Positions 25,422 through 34,608 of a stretch of DNA of 64,000 nt are shown one piece after another. A program made the translations under genes and the position numbers. Under the pieces are notes generated by a model. That model was given only the letters and a program-made list of their open reading frames with translations, was not told the DNA's origin and searched no databases. Numbering within the stretch: position 1 is the first letter of the stretch; each line of letters opens with the position of its first letter. Source of the stretch: Streptomyces sp. AA1529 (lineage in GTDB: Bacteria > Actinomycetota > Actinomycetes > Streptomycetales > Streptomycetaceae); the NCBI RefSeq assembly GCF_000280905.1, contig NZ_ALAP01000099.1:1-64000 (forward strand), read 5' to 3'.

Positions 25422-28220
25422 CTACCGCGAGGCCGCGGGTGCCGCGAGGCCGAGGGCGGCGAGCGCGGCCGATCCGGCCGCCGCGTGCTCGCCTCCGGCG
25501 AGCAGCAGTGTGCGAGCCGACTGGTAGCGGCAGTCCGCCGCCTCGAACGCCGTGGCGATGGCCGGCAGCCGCTCCGGGGCCCCGTCCAGCAGCGCCTCGG
25601 CCCGGTCCACCTGGGCGGAGGCGACCGGGTTGCCGGCGACGGTGCGCCGGGCGGCCTCGACCCGCCGGCGGGCCTGCGGATCTCCGGCCAGCACCGCGGC
25701 CTCCGTGCGGAGCCCCACGTACCAGTGCAGCCAGATCCAGCAGACCCACTTCCACACCTGGTCCGGCTCCGGTGCCACCCGCTCCCAGGCCGCCTCCGCG
25801 GCTCCCTGGTGGAGCAGGACCACCGCGTCGCAGACCGCGCCGTAGCCGCGCCGGTACTCCTGCGGAGTGCCGGCCTCCTCGACGACGGCGAGCCACTCCG
25901 CCCGGGCCTCCGTGTCGCCCCGCAGTCCGTGGACCATCGCCACCGAGGCCGCAGCCGGCCCCAGCGAGGAGGACCGCTGCCGGCCGCTGCGCTCCCACGC
26001 GTCGCGGAACCGGACGCTGCCGCCGAGCACTTCGGAGCCGCGGCCCGCGAACGCGTCCGCGACCAGCAGCCAGGACGTGGCGTGATGGCCCACCTCGGCC
26101 AGCAGCGGCTGGTCCGCGAGCTGCCCGGCCCGGCGGCGGGCCTCCGGCAGCTCGCCCGCCCCCAGCGCCGTACCCGCGGCCATCGCCAGGGCGTCCACCA
26201 ACTCGTGCGTGGCGGCCGGGGTGCGCGGCAGCGGGTCCAGCACCTCGATGCGGCGCCGCACCGCGGCGGCGGTGGCGAAGGTGTCCCCGGCCCAGCTCCG
26301 GGCGCCCGAGAGCGCGTCCAGAGCAGCGGACTCGGCCACCGGATCACCCGCCAGCCGGGCCAGCTCGACCGTCCGTTCGGCATATGCGGCCGTCTTCCGC
26401 ACGAGGTTGTCCGCGTCTCCCTGGACCGCGCCGTACGCGTCCACCACCACCGCCGTCTCGGCCAGCGCGAGTGCCGCATCGTTCGCCGGGTCGCCCTGGG
26501 GGCACAGTTCCCGCGCCTCGGCGAGCAGCGCCTTCGTCTCGCTCACCGCCGGAATACGCGCGAACGTGCTGGAGAAGCGGTACGCGACGGTGGCCGCGGT
26601 GGCCAGGTCCCGGCCGGCGGCTGCGGCGTCCCCGGCCCGGCGGGCGGCCGCCGCGGCTGCCCGGTGCAGGCGGAACATCTGGTCCCCGCTTCCGCGGCAG
26701 CCGGCCACCCCGGCCGCGCTCCGCAGCGCCGCGGCCCCGGCAGCGTCCCCGGCGAGCCCGGCCGCCTGCTCGAACCGCTGCTGCGCCTCGTCGAGCAGAT
26801 TGCGGGCGAAGGCCAACTCGGCCACGTACAGGGCGAGCCGGTGCGCGTCGGCGCGCCGCTCCGGCCGCTCCGCCGCCCAGGCCAGGGCCGCCCGCAACTC
26901 CTCGGCCAGGGCGTCGAACCGGGCGCTGCGGCCCTCGTCCGCCGAGCGGGCGAGTTCGCCCGCCGCGGCCAGGCACCAGTCCAGATGGCGGGAGCGGATC
27001 GCGGTCGACTCACCGGATTCCGCGAGCCGTTCCGCCCCGTACTGGCGGATCGTCGCCAGGGCACGGTACCGGGTGCCGGTCCCGGACCGCGCCACGGTCA
27101 GCAGGCTCTGCTCGGCGAGCCTGCCGAGCCCGTCGGCCACCCCGGCCGCATCCAGCGGTGCGGCCCCGGCCACCTCGGCCGCCGCCTGCGCGGTGAACGG
27201 CACGGCGAACACCGAGATCCGCCGCAGCAGCGCCCGGTCCTGCGGCTCCAGCAGCTCGTGGCTCCAGTCCAGCACGGCCCGCACCGACCGGTGCCTGCCG
27301 TCGGCGCGGGGGCCGCCGGACAGGATGCGCAGCTGGTCGGAGAGACCGGCCGTCAGACCGTCCAGCCCCAGCGTGGCCCACCGCGCCGCCGCCAGCTCGA
27401 TCGCCAGCGCCATACCGTCGAGCCGTTCGCACAGGGCCGCCACCTGGTCGCCGGCCATCGGGTCGCACGCCCGGCCCACCGCCGCCGCCCGCTCCACGAA
27501 CAGGGCCGCGGCGTCCGAATCGCCCCCGCCGACCCGCGAGAGCGGCGGCACCGGGAAGACCCACTCGAAGGGCACCAGCAGCCGGGCCCGGCTGGTCGCG
27601 AGCACCCGCACCCGCGGGCAGGCCACCAGCAGCCGCTCCACGAACGGCGCCACCCCGTCCGGGATCTGCTCGCAGTTGTCCAGCACCAGCAGCGCCTCCC
27701 GGTCGGCGAGCGCCGCCACCACCGTGTCCTCGACGCCGGAGCCGGGCTGCTCTCCCACCCCCAGGGCCGCGGCGACCGCCGCGGCCACCCGGCCCGGGTC
27801 GGTGACCGGTACCAGGTCGCAGAACCACACGCCGTCGGCGAAGTCGCCTGCGATCTCCGCGGCGACCGCCAGCGCCAGCCGGGTCTTGCCCACCCCGCCC
27901 GGCCCGACCGCGGTCACCTGCCGATGCGCCTCGACCGCGCCGGCCAGCTCCGCGCACTCCCGCGCGCGGCCGACGAACGCGGTCAGCGGCGCCGGCAGGG
28001 CGGGTGCCGGGCGGGACCGCCCGGCACCCGCCGACTCGCCCGCCCGCCGGGACAGGGCACGCCGGTCCGGCGCCTCCAGCTTCCGCAGCAGCGCCGAGAC
28101 GTGCGATTCCACCGTGCGCACCGAGATGAACAGCCGCGCGGCGATCTCCGCGTTGCTGAGGTGCTGCCCGAGCAGACCGAGTACTTCGGCCTCGCGGGCC
28201 GAGATCACTGGAGTGGACAC
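25422..28220 (-). CDS. LuxR-type HTH regulator with AfsR-like ATPase and TPR-like region
   Basis: A 932-residue regulator. Residues about 5-60 are a LuxR/GerE helix-turn-helix (ISAREAEVLGLLGQHLSNAE and SVRTVESHVSALLRKLEA). About 85-400 is an NB-ARC-like STAND ATPase (Walker A VGPGGVGKTRLAL, Walker B ALLVLDNCEQI, then CPRVRVLATSR). The remaining ~500 residues are Ala/Arg/Glu-rich helical repeats resembling TPRs. An N-terminal rather than C-terminal HTH is a known arrangement in actinomycete predicted-ATPase regulators. GTG 28220 is the only start close to the HTH. It diverges from the VOC-protein gene, a possible target. Confidence 0.85.
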   Translation of the reverse strand: MSTPVISAREAEVLGLLGQHLSNAEIAARLFISVRTVESHVSALLRKLEAPDRRALSRRAGESAGAGRSRPAPALPAPLTAFVGRARECAELAGAVEAHRQVTAVGPGGVGKTRLALAVAAEIAGDFADGVWFCDLVPVTDPGRVAAAVAAALGVGEQPGSGVEDTVVAALADREALLVLDNCEQIPDGVAPFVERLLVACPRVRVLATSRARLLVPFEWVFPVPPLSRVGGGDSDAAALFVERAAAVGRACDPMAGDQVAALCERLDGMALAIELAAARWATLGLDGLTAGLSDQLRILSGGPRADGRHRSVRAVLDWSHELLEPQDRALLRRISVFAVPFTAQAAAEVAGAAPLDAAGVADGLGRLAEQSLLTVARSGTGTRYRALATIRQYGAERLAESGESTAIRSRHLDWCLAAAGELARSADEGRSARFDALAEELRAALAWAAERPERRADAHRLALYVAELAFARNLLDEAQQRFEQAAGLAGDAAGAAALRSAAGVAGCRGSGDQMFRLHRAAAAAARRAGDAAAAGRDLATAATVAYRFSSTFARIPAVSETKALLAEARELCPQGDPANDAALALAETAVVVDAYGAVQGDADNLVRKTAAYAERTVELARLAGDPVAESAALDALSGARSWAGDTFATAAAVRRRIEVLDPLPRTPAATHELVDALAMAAGTALGAGELPEARRRAGQLADQPLLAEVGHHATSWLLVADAFAGRGSEVLGGSVRFRDAWERSGRQRSSSLGPAAASVAMVHGLRGDTEARAEWLAVVEEAGTPQEYRRGYGAVCDAVVLLHQGAAEAAWERVAPEPDQVWKWVCWIWLHWYVGLRTEAAVLAGDPQARRRVEAARRTVAGNPVASAQVDRAEALLDGAPERLPAIATAFEAADCRYQSARTLLLAGGEHAAAGSAALAALGLAAPAASR

Positions 28221-28349
28221 CGACTCATTATCCGTGGCGGCTTCCGTGGCCGGCACGGAGGTGGCCGCGACCACCTCCGGGAGAGGCTGCCGACACGGCG
28301 ATCGGCCCGGGGCCACCGGAGCGATCCACCCGCGACCACAGGAGCGACC

Positions 28350-28706
28350 ATGAGCGGCTCTGCCACCCTCGGCGTCAAGACCGTGCTGCACCCCGTGTCC
28401 GACCTGGCGGCGGCCAAGGCCGTGTACACCGCGCTGCTCGGTGTCCCGCCACAGAACGACAGCCCCCACTACGTCGGCTTCGATGCCGGGGGCCAGCACC
28501 TCGGCCTGATCCCGGACGGTGGCCCGCAGGGCCTGACCGCACCGCTGGCCTACTGGCACGTGACCGACATCGAGGCCGGGCTCGCCGAGGTGACCGCGGC
28601 GGGCGCCGTGGTGAAGGAGCCCGTGCACGATGTGGGCGCCGGCCGCCTGGTGGCCACTCTCGTCGACCCGGACGGCAACCTCCTCGGCCTGCTGCAGGAC
28701 CGATGA
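28350..28706 (+). CDS. VOC-family (glyoxalase/bleomycin-resistance fold) protein
   Basis: A 118-residue single-domain VOC protein with two beta-alpha-beta-beta-beta halves: VLHPVSDLAAAKAVYTALLG, and the closing strand ATLVDPDGNLLGLLQD typical of the family. The ATG at 28350 has GGAGCG five bases upstream. It overlaps the next gene by four bases (ATGA) and is divergent from the large LuxR-ATPase regulator. VOC proteins bind metals and small molecules or act as dioxygenases and resistance proteins; the substrate is unknown. Confidence 0.8.
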   Translation: MSGSATLGVKTVLHPVSDLAAAKAVYTALLGVPPQNDSPHYVGFDAGGQHLGLIPDGGPQGLTAPLAYWHVTDIEAGLAEVTAAGAVVKEPVHDVGAGRLVATLVDPDGNLLGLLQDR

Positions 28707-29155
28707 GCGCCGCGCCCCGTACCCGCGCCCGGCGCCGCCGGGACACCGAGCACCGGCTGGGCGGCGATGTCGACGTCTGGGTCGCCAGCGCTTCGCCGGA
28801 CGGTATCCCGTATCTGGTACCGCTGTCCTTCGACTGGGACGGCGAGGCCCTGTTGGTGTCGACTCCGGCCGGCAGCCCGACCGGGCGGAATCTGGCCGCC
28901 ACCCGGACCGCGCGGCTCGGTCTGGGCCCCACCCGCGATGTGACCATGATCGAGGGGGTGGTGGAGGTGCTGGACCTCGACGCCCTGCCGCGGGAGCGGG
29001 CCGACCGGTTCGCGGCCCGCACCGGATTCGACCCGCGCGCCGCGGCCGCCTGCCACCGCTGGTTCCGCATCATCCCCCGCCGGGTGCAGGCGTGGCGCGA
29101 GGCGAACGAACTGCGCGGCCGTGAGCTGCTGCGCGACGGCGCCTGGCTGGAGTGA
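28703..29155 (+). CDS. Pyridoxamine-phosphate oxidase-like flavin/F420-binding protein
   Basis: A 150-residue split-barrel protein. ASPDGIPYLVPLSFDWDGEA followed by LLVSTPAGSPTGRNL matches the N-terminal core of the PPOX family, including F420-dependent reductases; HRWFRIIPRRVQAWREANE forms the C-terminal part. It starts inside the stop codon of the VOC gene, so the two are co-translated. Redox activity on a small molecule is inferred; the cofactor cannot be assigned from sequence alone. Confidence 0.75.
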   Translation: MSAAPRTRARRRRDTEHRLGGDVDVWVASASPDGIPYLVPLSFDWDGEALLVSTPAGSPTGRNLAATRTARLGLGPTRDVTMIEGVVEVLDLDALPRERADRFAARTGFDPRAAAACHRWFRIIPRRVQAWREANELRGRELLRDGAWLE

Positions 29156-29361
29156 CGGAGCGGCCTCGTGCGCCGGCCCGGCCGCCGACTCCGGTCGGCC
29201 GCCGGGGACACGGCCTCCGCCGATTCCCGCCGCCGGCCGACGTCCGGCCGGGTGCGGCACGTCCGGTCGTGCCGGACCGGATGTCGTGCGCCGCAACCGG
29301 GCCGCCTGCCGCCGCGGCCGCTGAGAGCGTGCGCGCGGCGGCCCGGGGTAAGTGGTGGCGC

Positions 29362-29880
29362 ATGACTCAAAGCGTTCATGTCAAGGGTTCCGTGTCGTCC
29401 GGAAAGCCCCGCGGAGGGATGCTCCGCGCTCTCGGCAGGGCGTTTGCCGTACTGCTGGCCTTCGCCGCGATGGTGCTGTTCGCCGCGCTGCTCTCCCGCG
29501 CGACGCTGCAACCCTCGCAGGCGGCGGAGAGCCTGACGCACACCAACCTGCGGCCCGGTGCCTCGATCCGCGACTACCTGGAGCAGCCGGAGGTCTTCGC
29601 CGTCGTCCAGCAGCTGGGCGGGAACATCCTGCTGGGAGCACCCTTCGGTGTCCTGCTGCCGGTCATGGCACCGCAGTTGCGCGGCTTCCTGAAGGTGACA
29701 CTCTGCACGGCCGTGGTGATGCTGCTGGTGGAGACCGTGCAGGGGGTGTGGGTGACCGGCCGGGCGTTCGACGTGGACGACGTGCTCCTCAACGCGACCG
29801 GTGCGCTGCTCGGATACCTCCTGGTGGGCCGCCGCCTCAGCCGTGCCGTCCACGTGCAGCGGCACTCCGCTGCGGCGTGA
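29362..29880 (+). CDS. VanZ-family membrane protein
   Basis: A 172-residue VanZ-like protein. It has an N-terminal hydrophobic helix (ALGRAFAVLLAFAAMVLFAALL), the motif QLGGNILLGAPFGVLLPV, and VETVQGVWVTGRAFDVDDVLLNATGALLGY (residues about 115-150), whose N-x-L-x3-P-F-G and D-x2-D-x3-N residues are the hallmark of the family. VanZ was named from teicoplanin resistance, but most members have no known role. It is transcribed alone and convergent with ilvE. Confidence 0.85.
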   Translation: MTQSVHVKGSVSSGKPRGGMLRALGRAFAVLLAFAAMVLFAALLSRATLQPSQAAESLTHTNLRPGASIRDYLEQPEVFAVVQQLGGNILLGAPFGVLLPVMAPQLRGFLKVTLCTAVVMLLVETVQGVWVTGRAFDVDDVLLNATGALLGYLLVGRRLSRAVHVQRHSAAA

Positions 29881-29923
29881 AGCCCGGCGGAGCATGCGCC
29901 TCCCGGGCGGGACAGGAGCGGCG

Positions 29924-29947
29924 GGGAGGCGGGGCTGCCCGCCTCCC
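29924..29947. terminator. Bidirectional hairpin terminator (VanZ / ilvE)
   Basis: GGGAGGCGGG (29924-29933) and CCCGCCTCCC (29938-29947) form a perfect 10-bp stem with a GCTG loop, between convergent genes. Confidence 0.7.
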
Positions 29948-29962
29948 GCCCCCGACCCGGGT

Positions 29963-31048
29963 TCAGAGCACCCGGCGCAGCCAGCCGTGGGTGTCCTCGG
30001 CGCGGCCGTACTGGATGTCCAGCACCCGCGCGCGCAGGGCCGCCGTCTGCTTGCCCGGCTCACCGTCGCCGATGGCGAAGGCGTAGCCGTCGCCCTTGAA
30101 GCCGACGATCGGGGTGACCACCGCCGCCGTCCCCGCCGCGAACACCTCCGTGACGGTGCCGTCGGCGGCTCCGGACCGCAGCTCATCCAGGGTGATCTGG
30201 CGCTCCTCGCAGGTCAGTCCGGACTCGGCGGCCAGGGTGAGGATGGTGTCCCGGGTGACCCCCTCCAGGATGGTGCCCAGCGCCGGGGTGATCAGCCTGC
30301 CGTCCGCGGTGACCAGGCACAGGTTCATCGTGCCCGACTCCTCCAGGTACCCCTCGCCCGCGCTGTCCAGATACAGCACCTGGTCGCAGCCGTGCTCCTC
30401 GGCCTCCAGCTGTGCGGCCAGGCTGCCCGCGTAGTTGCCGCCGCACTTGGCGGTGCCGGTACCGCCCTTGCCCGCCCGGGTGTAGGTGCCGCTGACCCAC
30501 AGGGTCACCCCGGAGAGGCCGCCTTCGAAGTACGAGCCCGCCGGACTCGCGATCACCGAGAAGACGATCTCCTTGGCGGGCCGCACCCCCAGGAACGCCT
30601 CGGAGGCGAACATGAACGGCCGCAGGTAGAGGCTCTCCTCGTTGCTCGGCGTCGGCACCCAGGGCTCGTCGGCCCGGATCAGCTCCTCCACCCCCGCCAG
30701 GAAGTCCTCCTCGGGCAGCTCCGGCAGGGCCATCCGCCGCGCGGAGCGGGCGAAGCGCCGCGCGTTGGCCTCGGGGCGGAAGAGCCACACGCTGCCGTCC
30801 GCGTGCCGGTAGGCCTTGAGTCCCTCGAAGATCTCCTGCGCGTAGTGCAGCACGGCGGCGCTGGGGTGCAGCGAGAACGGCTCCAGCGGGCCGACCCGGT
30901 GGCCGTGCCAGCCGCGCCCGGCCGACCAGGTGGCCGTGGACATGTGGTCGGTGAAGAACCGGCCGAAGCCCGGCGCCGCGAGGATCTCCTGCCGCTCCGC
31001 CGGGGAAACGGGACTCGTCGTCCTGGTGAGGGGGAAGTCAGAGGCCAC
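29963..31048 (-). CDS. ilvE: Branched-chain amino acid aminotransferase
   Basis: A 361-residue fold-type IV PLP transaminase. SAAVLHYAQEIFEGLKAYR near residues 68-86, RPFMFASEAFLGV, the PLP-lysine region GTAKCGGNYAGS, and EESGTMNLCLV are typical of IlvE. It interconverts Val/Leu/Ile and their 2-keto acids, which feed branched acyl-CoA starters. GTG 31048 has AAGGAG six bases upstream. It follows the fabI gene in the same direction after 118 bases. This may be the housekeeping ilvE or a cluster-dedicated supplier of branched starter units; only genome context would tell. Confidence 0.92.
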   Translation of the reverse strand: MASDFPLTRTTSPVSPAERQEILAAPGFGRFFTDHMSTATWSAGRGWHGHRVGPLEPFSLHPSAAVLHYAQEIFEGLKAYRHADGSVWLFRPEANARRFARSARRMALPELPEEDFLAGVEELIRADEPWVPTPSNEESLYLRPFMFASEAFLGVRPAKEIVFSVIASPAGSYFEGGLSGVTLWVSGTYTRAGKGGTGTAKCGGNYAGSLAAQLEAEEHGCDQVLYLDSAGEGYLEESGTMNLCLVTADGRLITPALGTILEGVTRDTILTLAAESGLTCEERQITLDELRSGAADGTVTEVFAAGTAAVVTPIVGFKGDGYAFAIGDGEPGKQTAALRARVLDIQYGRAEDTHGWLRRVL

Positions 31049-31166
31049 GGCCAACTCCTTACGCCGATGCGGCTGTCGCGGTGCGGGCACCGCCGCCGAT
31101 GTTCGTGTCTGCCGACGCCGCACACCGACGTCACCCGGTCGATGTTAATGACCGTTAAGCGGTACG

Positions 31167-31970
31167 TCACCGAGGGGGTTCGCCGATTCCGCCCGCGACG
31201 GCGTGCAGCCCGCCGTCGGCGTGCACGATCTGGCCGGTGGTGTGTGCGGCGAGGTCGGAGAGCAGGAAGAGCACCGCGCCCACGACCTGCCCCGGATCGG
31301 TGCGGTCCCAGCCCAGTGGCGCCCAGCGCTCGTAGTGCTCGGCGAGCGCCTCGAACGAGCCGATGCCCTGCGCGGAGAGCGTCTCCAGCGGCCCCGCGGC
31401 CACGAGGTTGACCCGCACCCCGCGCGGACCCAGATGCGCGGCCAGATAGCGGGCCACCGCCTCCAGGGTCGACTTGAAGACGCCCATCCAGTCGTAGCCG
31501 GGCAGGGCCCGGGAACTGTCCACGGTCACCCCCACGACGCTGCCCCCGTGCTGCGAGGCGGTCAGCAGCGGGGCGAGGGCGGCCGCCAGACGCTGCAGCG
31601 AGTAGGCCGAGACCTGGAAGCCCCGCAGCGCGCCGGCCGCCGGGGTCTCCAGGAAGGCACCGCTCACCGCGTCGGCGGGCGCGTACGCCACGCTGTGCAG
31701 CACCCCGTCCAGGGCGCCCCAACGCGCCTGGAGCTCCTCGGCCAGGCGGGCGAAATCCCCCTCGTCGGTGACGTCGAGCTCCAGCACGTCCGGCTCGCGG
31801 GGCAGCCGGGCCGCGGCCTTGCGGGCGATCCGCGCCGTGCGGCCGAAGGAGCTGAGCACCACCTCGGCACCGGCGCGCTGCAGTGCGGCCGCCACATGCC
31901 AGGCGATGGACTCCTGGTTGGTCACCCCGGTCACCAGATACCGCCGGCCGGTGAGGTCGTACGTGCTCAC
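31167..31970 (-). CDS. fabI: Enoyl-ACP reductase, FabI-type
   Basis: A 267-residue short-chain dehydrogenase of the FabI type. YLVTGVTNQESIAWHVA is the nucleotide-binding motif, HSVAYAPADAV carries the first active-site tyrosine, and YDWMGVFKSTLEA carries the Y-x6-K pair specific to FabI/InhA. It reduces enoyl-ACP in fatty-acid elongation. GTG 31970 overlaps the end of the ketosynthase gene by four bases (GTGA). Actinomycetes usually have one housekeeping FabI/InhA elsewhere, so this copy, embedded with its own ACP and synthase, is probably pathway-specific. Confidence 0.88.
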   Translation of the reverse strand: MSTYDLTGRRYLVTGVTNQESIAWHVAAALQRAGAEVVLSSFGRTARIARKAAARLPREPDVLELDVTDEGDFARLAEELQARWGALDGVLHSVAYAPADAVSGAFLETPAAGALRGFQVSAYSLQRLAAALAPLLTASQHGGSVVGVTVDSSRALPGYDWMGVFKSTLEAVARYLAAHLGPRGVRVNLVAAGPLETLSAQGIGSFEALAEHYERWAPLGWDRTDPGQVVGAVLFLLSDLAAHTTGQIVHADGGLHAVAGGIGEPPR

Positions 31971-33139
31971 GGCGCCCCCAGTACCAGCACACTGTTGTGG
32001 CCGCCGAAGCCCAGCGAGTTGGACAGCCCCAGTCGGCCGCGCGGCCCGGCGCTCAGCGTGCGGGCGGCCTGGATGTGCGACAGCCGCCCCAGCTCCGGGT
32101 CGGGCGCGGCCAGGCCGAGAGTGGGCGGGGCGAGCCGGTCGCGCAGCGCGGCCAGGGTGACGATGGCCTCCACCGCGCCGCCCGCACCGAAGAGGTGGCC
32201 GGTCGCGGCCTTGGTGGAGGAGAGCGGTACCGACGGCAGGGCCGCTCCCAGGGCCAGCTCCAGGGAGCGGATCTCGGACGCGTCGTTCAGCGGGGTGCCG
32301 GTGCCGTGCGCGTTGAGGTAGCACAGGTCCTCGGGGGCGGCACCGGCGTCGGCCAGCGCCTGCGAGACGGCGTGCGCGGCCGGCGCGCCGTCCGGTGGCG
32401 GGGCCGTGACGTGGTGGGCGTCGGAGCCGGCCCCGTAGCCCCGGACATGGCCCAGGACGCGGGCGCCCCGGGCACGGGCCCCGGCCGCGTCCTCCAGGAC
32501 GAGGACTCCCGCGCCCTCGCCCATCACGAAGCCGTCCCGGTCCGCACTGAACGGGGCGCAGCGCCCGGTGGGGGAGAGGGCGCCGGCCTGGGCGAAGGAC
32601 TCCCGCACCAGCGGCACGCAGGCGGCCTCGGCGCCGCCGGCGAGCACCGCCCGGGCCTCGCCCCGGCGGATCGCCCCGGCGGCGAGACCGATGGCCTGGG
32701 CGCCGGCTGCGCAGGCCCCGGAGGGAGCGGTGGACTCGCCGCGGATGCCGTAGCGGCGGCTGAGGCTCGCTGCGGCGCTGTTGGGCATCATCAGCGGCAC
32801 CGTCAGCGGGCTCGCCGTCCGCGCCGCCAGGACCTCGGGGCCACCGCCCAGGCCGCTGCCGATCACGCAGCGGACGTCCTCGGCCGGGTAGGGGAGTCCG
32901 TCGTCCCAGCCCGCCTGCCGCACCGCCTCGTCGGCGGCGACGAGGGCGAACTGTGCGAACCGGGCGTTCCGCTTGCGGTCGCGTGCCGTCAGGTGGTCGC
33001 GCGCGTCGAAATCCGTGCACCGCGCCTCACCGCCGTCGATCCCGGTTCCGCCCGCGACCAGCCGCGAGACGAGCCGGGCGGCACCGACGCCGAGCGGGGT
33101 GACCGCACCGACGCCGGTGACGGCGACCGCGACCGTCAA
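31967..33139 (-). CDS. Beta-ketoacyl-ACP synthase, FabF (KAS II)-like
   Basis: A 390-residue thiolase-fold condensing enzyme with the Cys-His-His triad: SGACAAGAQ (Cys near 143), [11 protein letters not shown] (His near 277) and KAATGHLFGAGG (His near 312). It extends acyl-ACP with malonyl-ACP. The start is probably TTG 33139, overlapping the acp stop (TTGA); no ATG or GTG lies near. The tight acp-KAS-fabI overlap implies one transcript. It is not a chain-length-factor pair, as no second subunit is present. Confidence 0.87.
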   Translation of the reverse strand: MTVAVAVTGVGAVTPLGVGAARLVSRLVAGGTGIDGGEARCTDFDARDHLTARDRKRNARFAQFALVAADEAVRQAGWDDGLPYPAEDVRCVIGSGLGGGPEVLAARTASPLTVPLMMPNSAAASLSRRYGIRGESTAPSGACAAGAQAIGLAAGAIRRGEARAVLAGGAEAACVPLVRESFAQAGALSPTGRCAPFSADRDGFVMGEGAGVLVLEDAAGARARGARVLGHVRGYGAGSDAHHVTAPPPDGAPAAHAVSQALADAGAAPEDLCYLNAHGTGTPLNDASEIRSLELALGAALPSVPLSSTKAATGHLFGAGGAVEAIVTLAALRDRLAPPTLGLAAPDPELGRLSHIQAARTLSAGPRGRLGLSNSLGFGGHNSVLVLGAP

Positions 33140-33384
33140 CGCGCGGCCGCTTCCACGACCCGCCGGGCGAGCTGGTCCACGGTGACCTCCGCCAGTTCGG
33201 GCCGCGGGATGGTGACGCCGTACTCCCGCTTGAGGGTCGACATCAGCTCCGCTGCGTCGAGCGAGTCGATGTCGAGATCGTCGAACCTGGCGTCGGGCGT
33301 GAGGGTCTCCTCCTCGACTCCGGAGTCGACCAACTCCGTGCGGATCAGGTCCCGTACGGTCTCGACGGTGACGGGTTCGGCCAT
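33136..33384 (-). CDS. Free-standing acyl carrier protein
   Basis: An 82-residue acidic four-helix ACP. DDLDIDSLDAAELMS contains the phosphopantetheine serine at residue 41 in the D-S-L motif. The ATG has AAGGAG six bases upstream, and the stop overlaps the start of the ketosynthase gene. It probably carries the acyl chain for the adjacent KAS and FabI enzymes, and perhaps for the radical SAM and di-iron proteins encoded just upstream. Confidence 0.92.
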   Translation of the reverse strand: MAEPVTVETVRDLIRTELVDSGVEEETLTPDARFDDLDIDSLDAAELMSTLKREYGVTIPRPELAEVTVDQLARRVVEAAAR

Positions 33385-33481
33385 GGCTGCTCCTTGGTGT
33401 GGTGCGGTGCTGTGTCGGGCGAGCGGAAGGAGGGGGCGGGAGAGGGCAGGGCGGCGGTGCCGCGGGTCGGTCGGGCGGGCC

Positions 33482-34594
33482 TCAGCGGGCGAAAGCGGGG
33501 GCGTGCGACTGCGCCCAGTACCACTGGCGCCAGTAGCTCTCGGCGAGGTCCAGCCAGGTCTCCAACCGCTGCACGCTGTCGAGGAACCGGTGGAAGCTGA
33601 CCATCAGCCAGCTGTAGACGGCCTGGCTGTCGCGGCAGCCGTCGCAGTCGCCCGAGGTGCAGCAGAACTGCAGGGTCTCGTAGTCGGCGCCGTACACGGC
33701 GAAACCGTCCAGCACCGGATTGCCGTTGGCCACGCGCTGCTCGTGCTCCGGCAGGTCGACGCTGATGCTGGGGCACACGTCGTAGCCGAACCGGCCGCCC
33801 CAGTGGGTGCGCCCGGTGATCAGCGTCTCGATGAAGTACGGGTGCGCGACCACGGCCTCCGGATATGCCTCCGCGACCCGCAGCGCTTCGGCGAGCGTGC
33901 GCTGCTCGTCGTCGATCCGCAGCGGACTGTCCGAGCCGTGCTCGCTGTAGAAGTTGAACGTCACCTGGTTGCCGTTGTCCCGGATCGCCCGCACCGTCGG
34001 CTCGATGTACGGCAGCCCCGCCTCCGAGAGGGCGAAGACGAACGTGACCCTGGGATCGTCCCGGTAGTGGCCCAGCGCCTTCTCGAACAGCCCGGTGAAG
34101 GAGGAGCCGTTGGGCCGGTGCGCGCGCAGCTCGTCGTCCAGTGGCCCGCCGCCGAACAGGCTGATGCCGACGGCCACGTTCTCGAAGCCGTCCATCGGCA
34201 GCGGACGCAGCCCGTTGGTGGAGATCGTCAGATACGGCAGCTGCTCGACGAAGGGGCGCACCCGGTCCAGCACCAGGGTCGGCTCGCCGCCGATGAGTGT
34301 CGCCTGGGTGACCCCGTCCGCGGCGAGCTTCTCCGCGAAGGCCCGGATCAGGCCGGGGTCGGAGGTCTCCCGGACCGCCGTGTCGAAGCCGCCCTCGAAG
34401 TACCAGCAGCCCTTGCAGCGGATGTTGCAGGTGGTCGTCAGATGCACCTCGCATCCGCGCACCCGCGTCCCCATTCTGCGCACGTCCTTCAGCCGGGCCG
34501 CGAGATCCGGGCGGTCGGCCAGATGCCCCCGCAGCCGTGCCTTGGCCTCCGCGCGGGAGGGCGGGCGCGGGGTGATGTGTACTGCTGTGGTCAT
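33482..34594 (-). CDS. Radical SAM protein with C-terminal cysteine cluster
   Basis: A 370-residue radical SAM enzyme. C56-x3-C60-x2-C63 (TTTCNIRCKGCWYFEGG) binds the catalytic 4Fe-4S cluster, and TLIGGEPTL is the glycine-rich SAM-binding GGE motif. Further cysteines at about 285 (DVCPS) and in QFCCTSGDCDGC near residues 319-330 suggest an auxiliary SPASM/twitch-type cluster. Such enzymes modify peptides, sugars or small molecules by hydrogen abstraction. No peptide precursor gene is visible nearby. GGGAGG lies five bases before ATG 34594. It is 14 bases after the di-iron gene and 97 before the acp. The substrate is unknown; a carrier-bound acyl chain is one possibility. Confidence 0.88.
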   Translation of the reverse strand: MTTAVHITPRPPSRAEAKARLRGHLADRPDLAARLKDVRRMGTRVRGCEVHLTTTCNIRCKGCWYFEGGFDTAVRETSDPGLIRAFAEKLAADGVTQATLIGGEPTLVLDRVRPFVEQLPYLTISTNGLRPLPMDGFENVAVGISLFGGGPLDDELRAHRPNGSSFTGLFEKALGHYRDDPRVTFVFALSEAGLPYIEPTVRAIRDNGNQVTFNFYSEHGSDSPLRIDDEQRTLAEALRVAEAYPEAVVAHPYFIETLITGRTHWGGRFGYDVCPSISVDLPEHEQRVANGNPVLDGFAVYGADYETLQFCCTSGDCDGCRDSQAVYSWLMVSFHRFLDSVQRLETWLDLAESYWRQWYWAQSHAPAFAR

Positions 34595-34608
34595 GGCTGC
34601 CTCCCGGC

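Noticed and set aside
25410-28353. Long plus-strand frames opposite the LuxR-ATPase gene
   Set aside because: Serine/alanine/arginine-rich shadows; the minus-strand frame shows Walker and HTH motifs.
31120-31166. Short palindrome ACCG-TTAA-GCGGT-like between fabI and ilvE
   Set aside because: The arms are only four to five bases and no promoter could be fitted around it.
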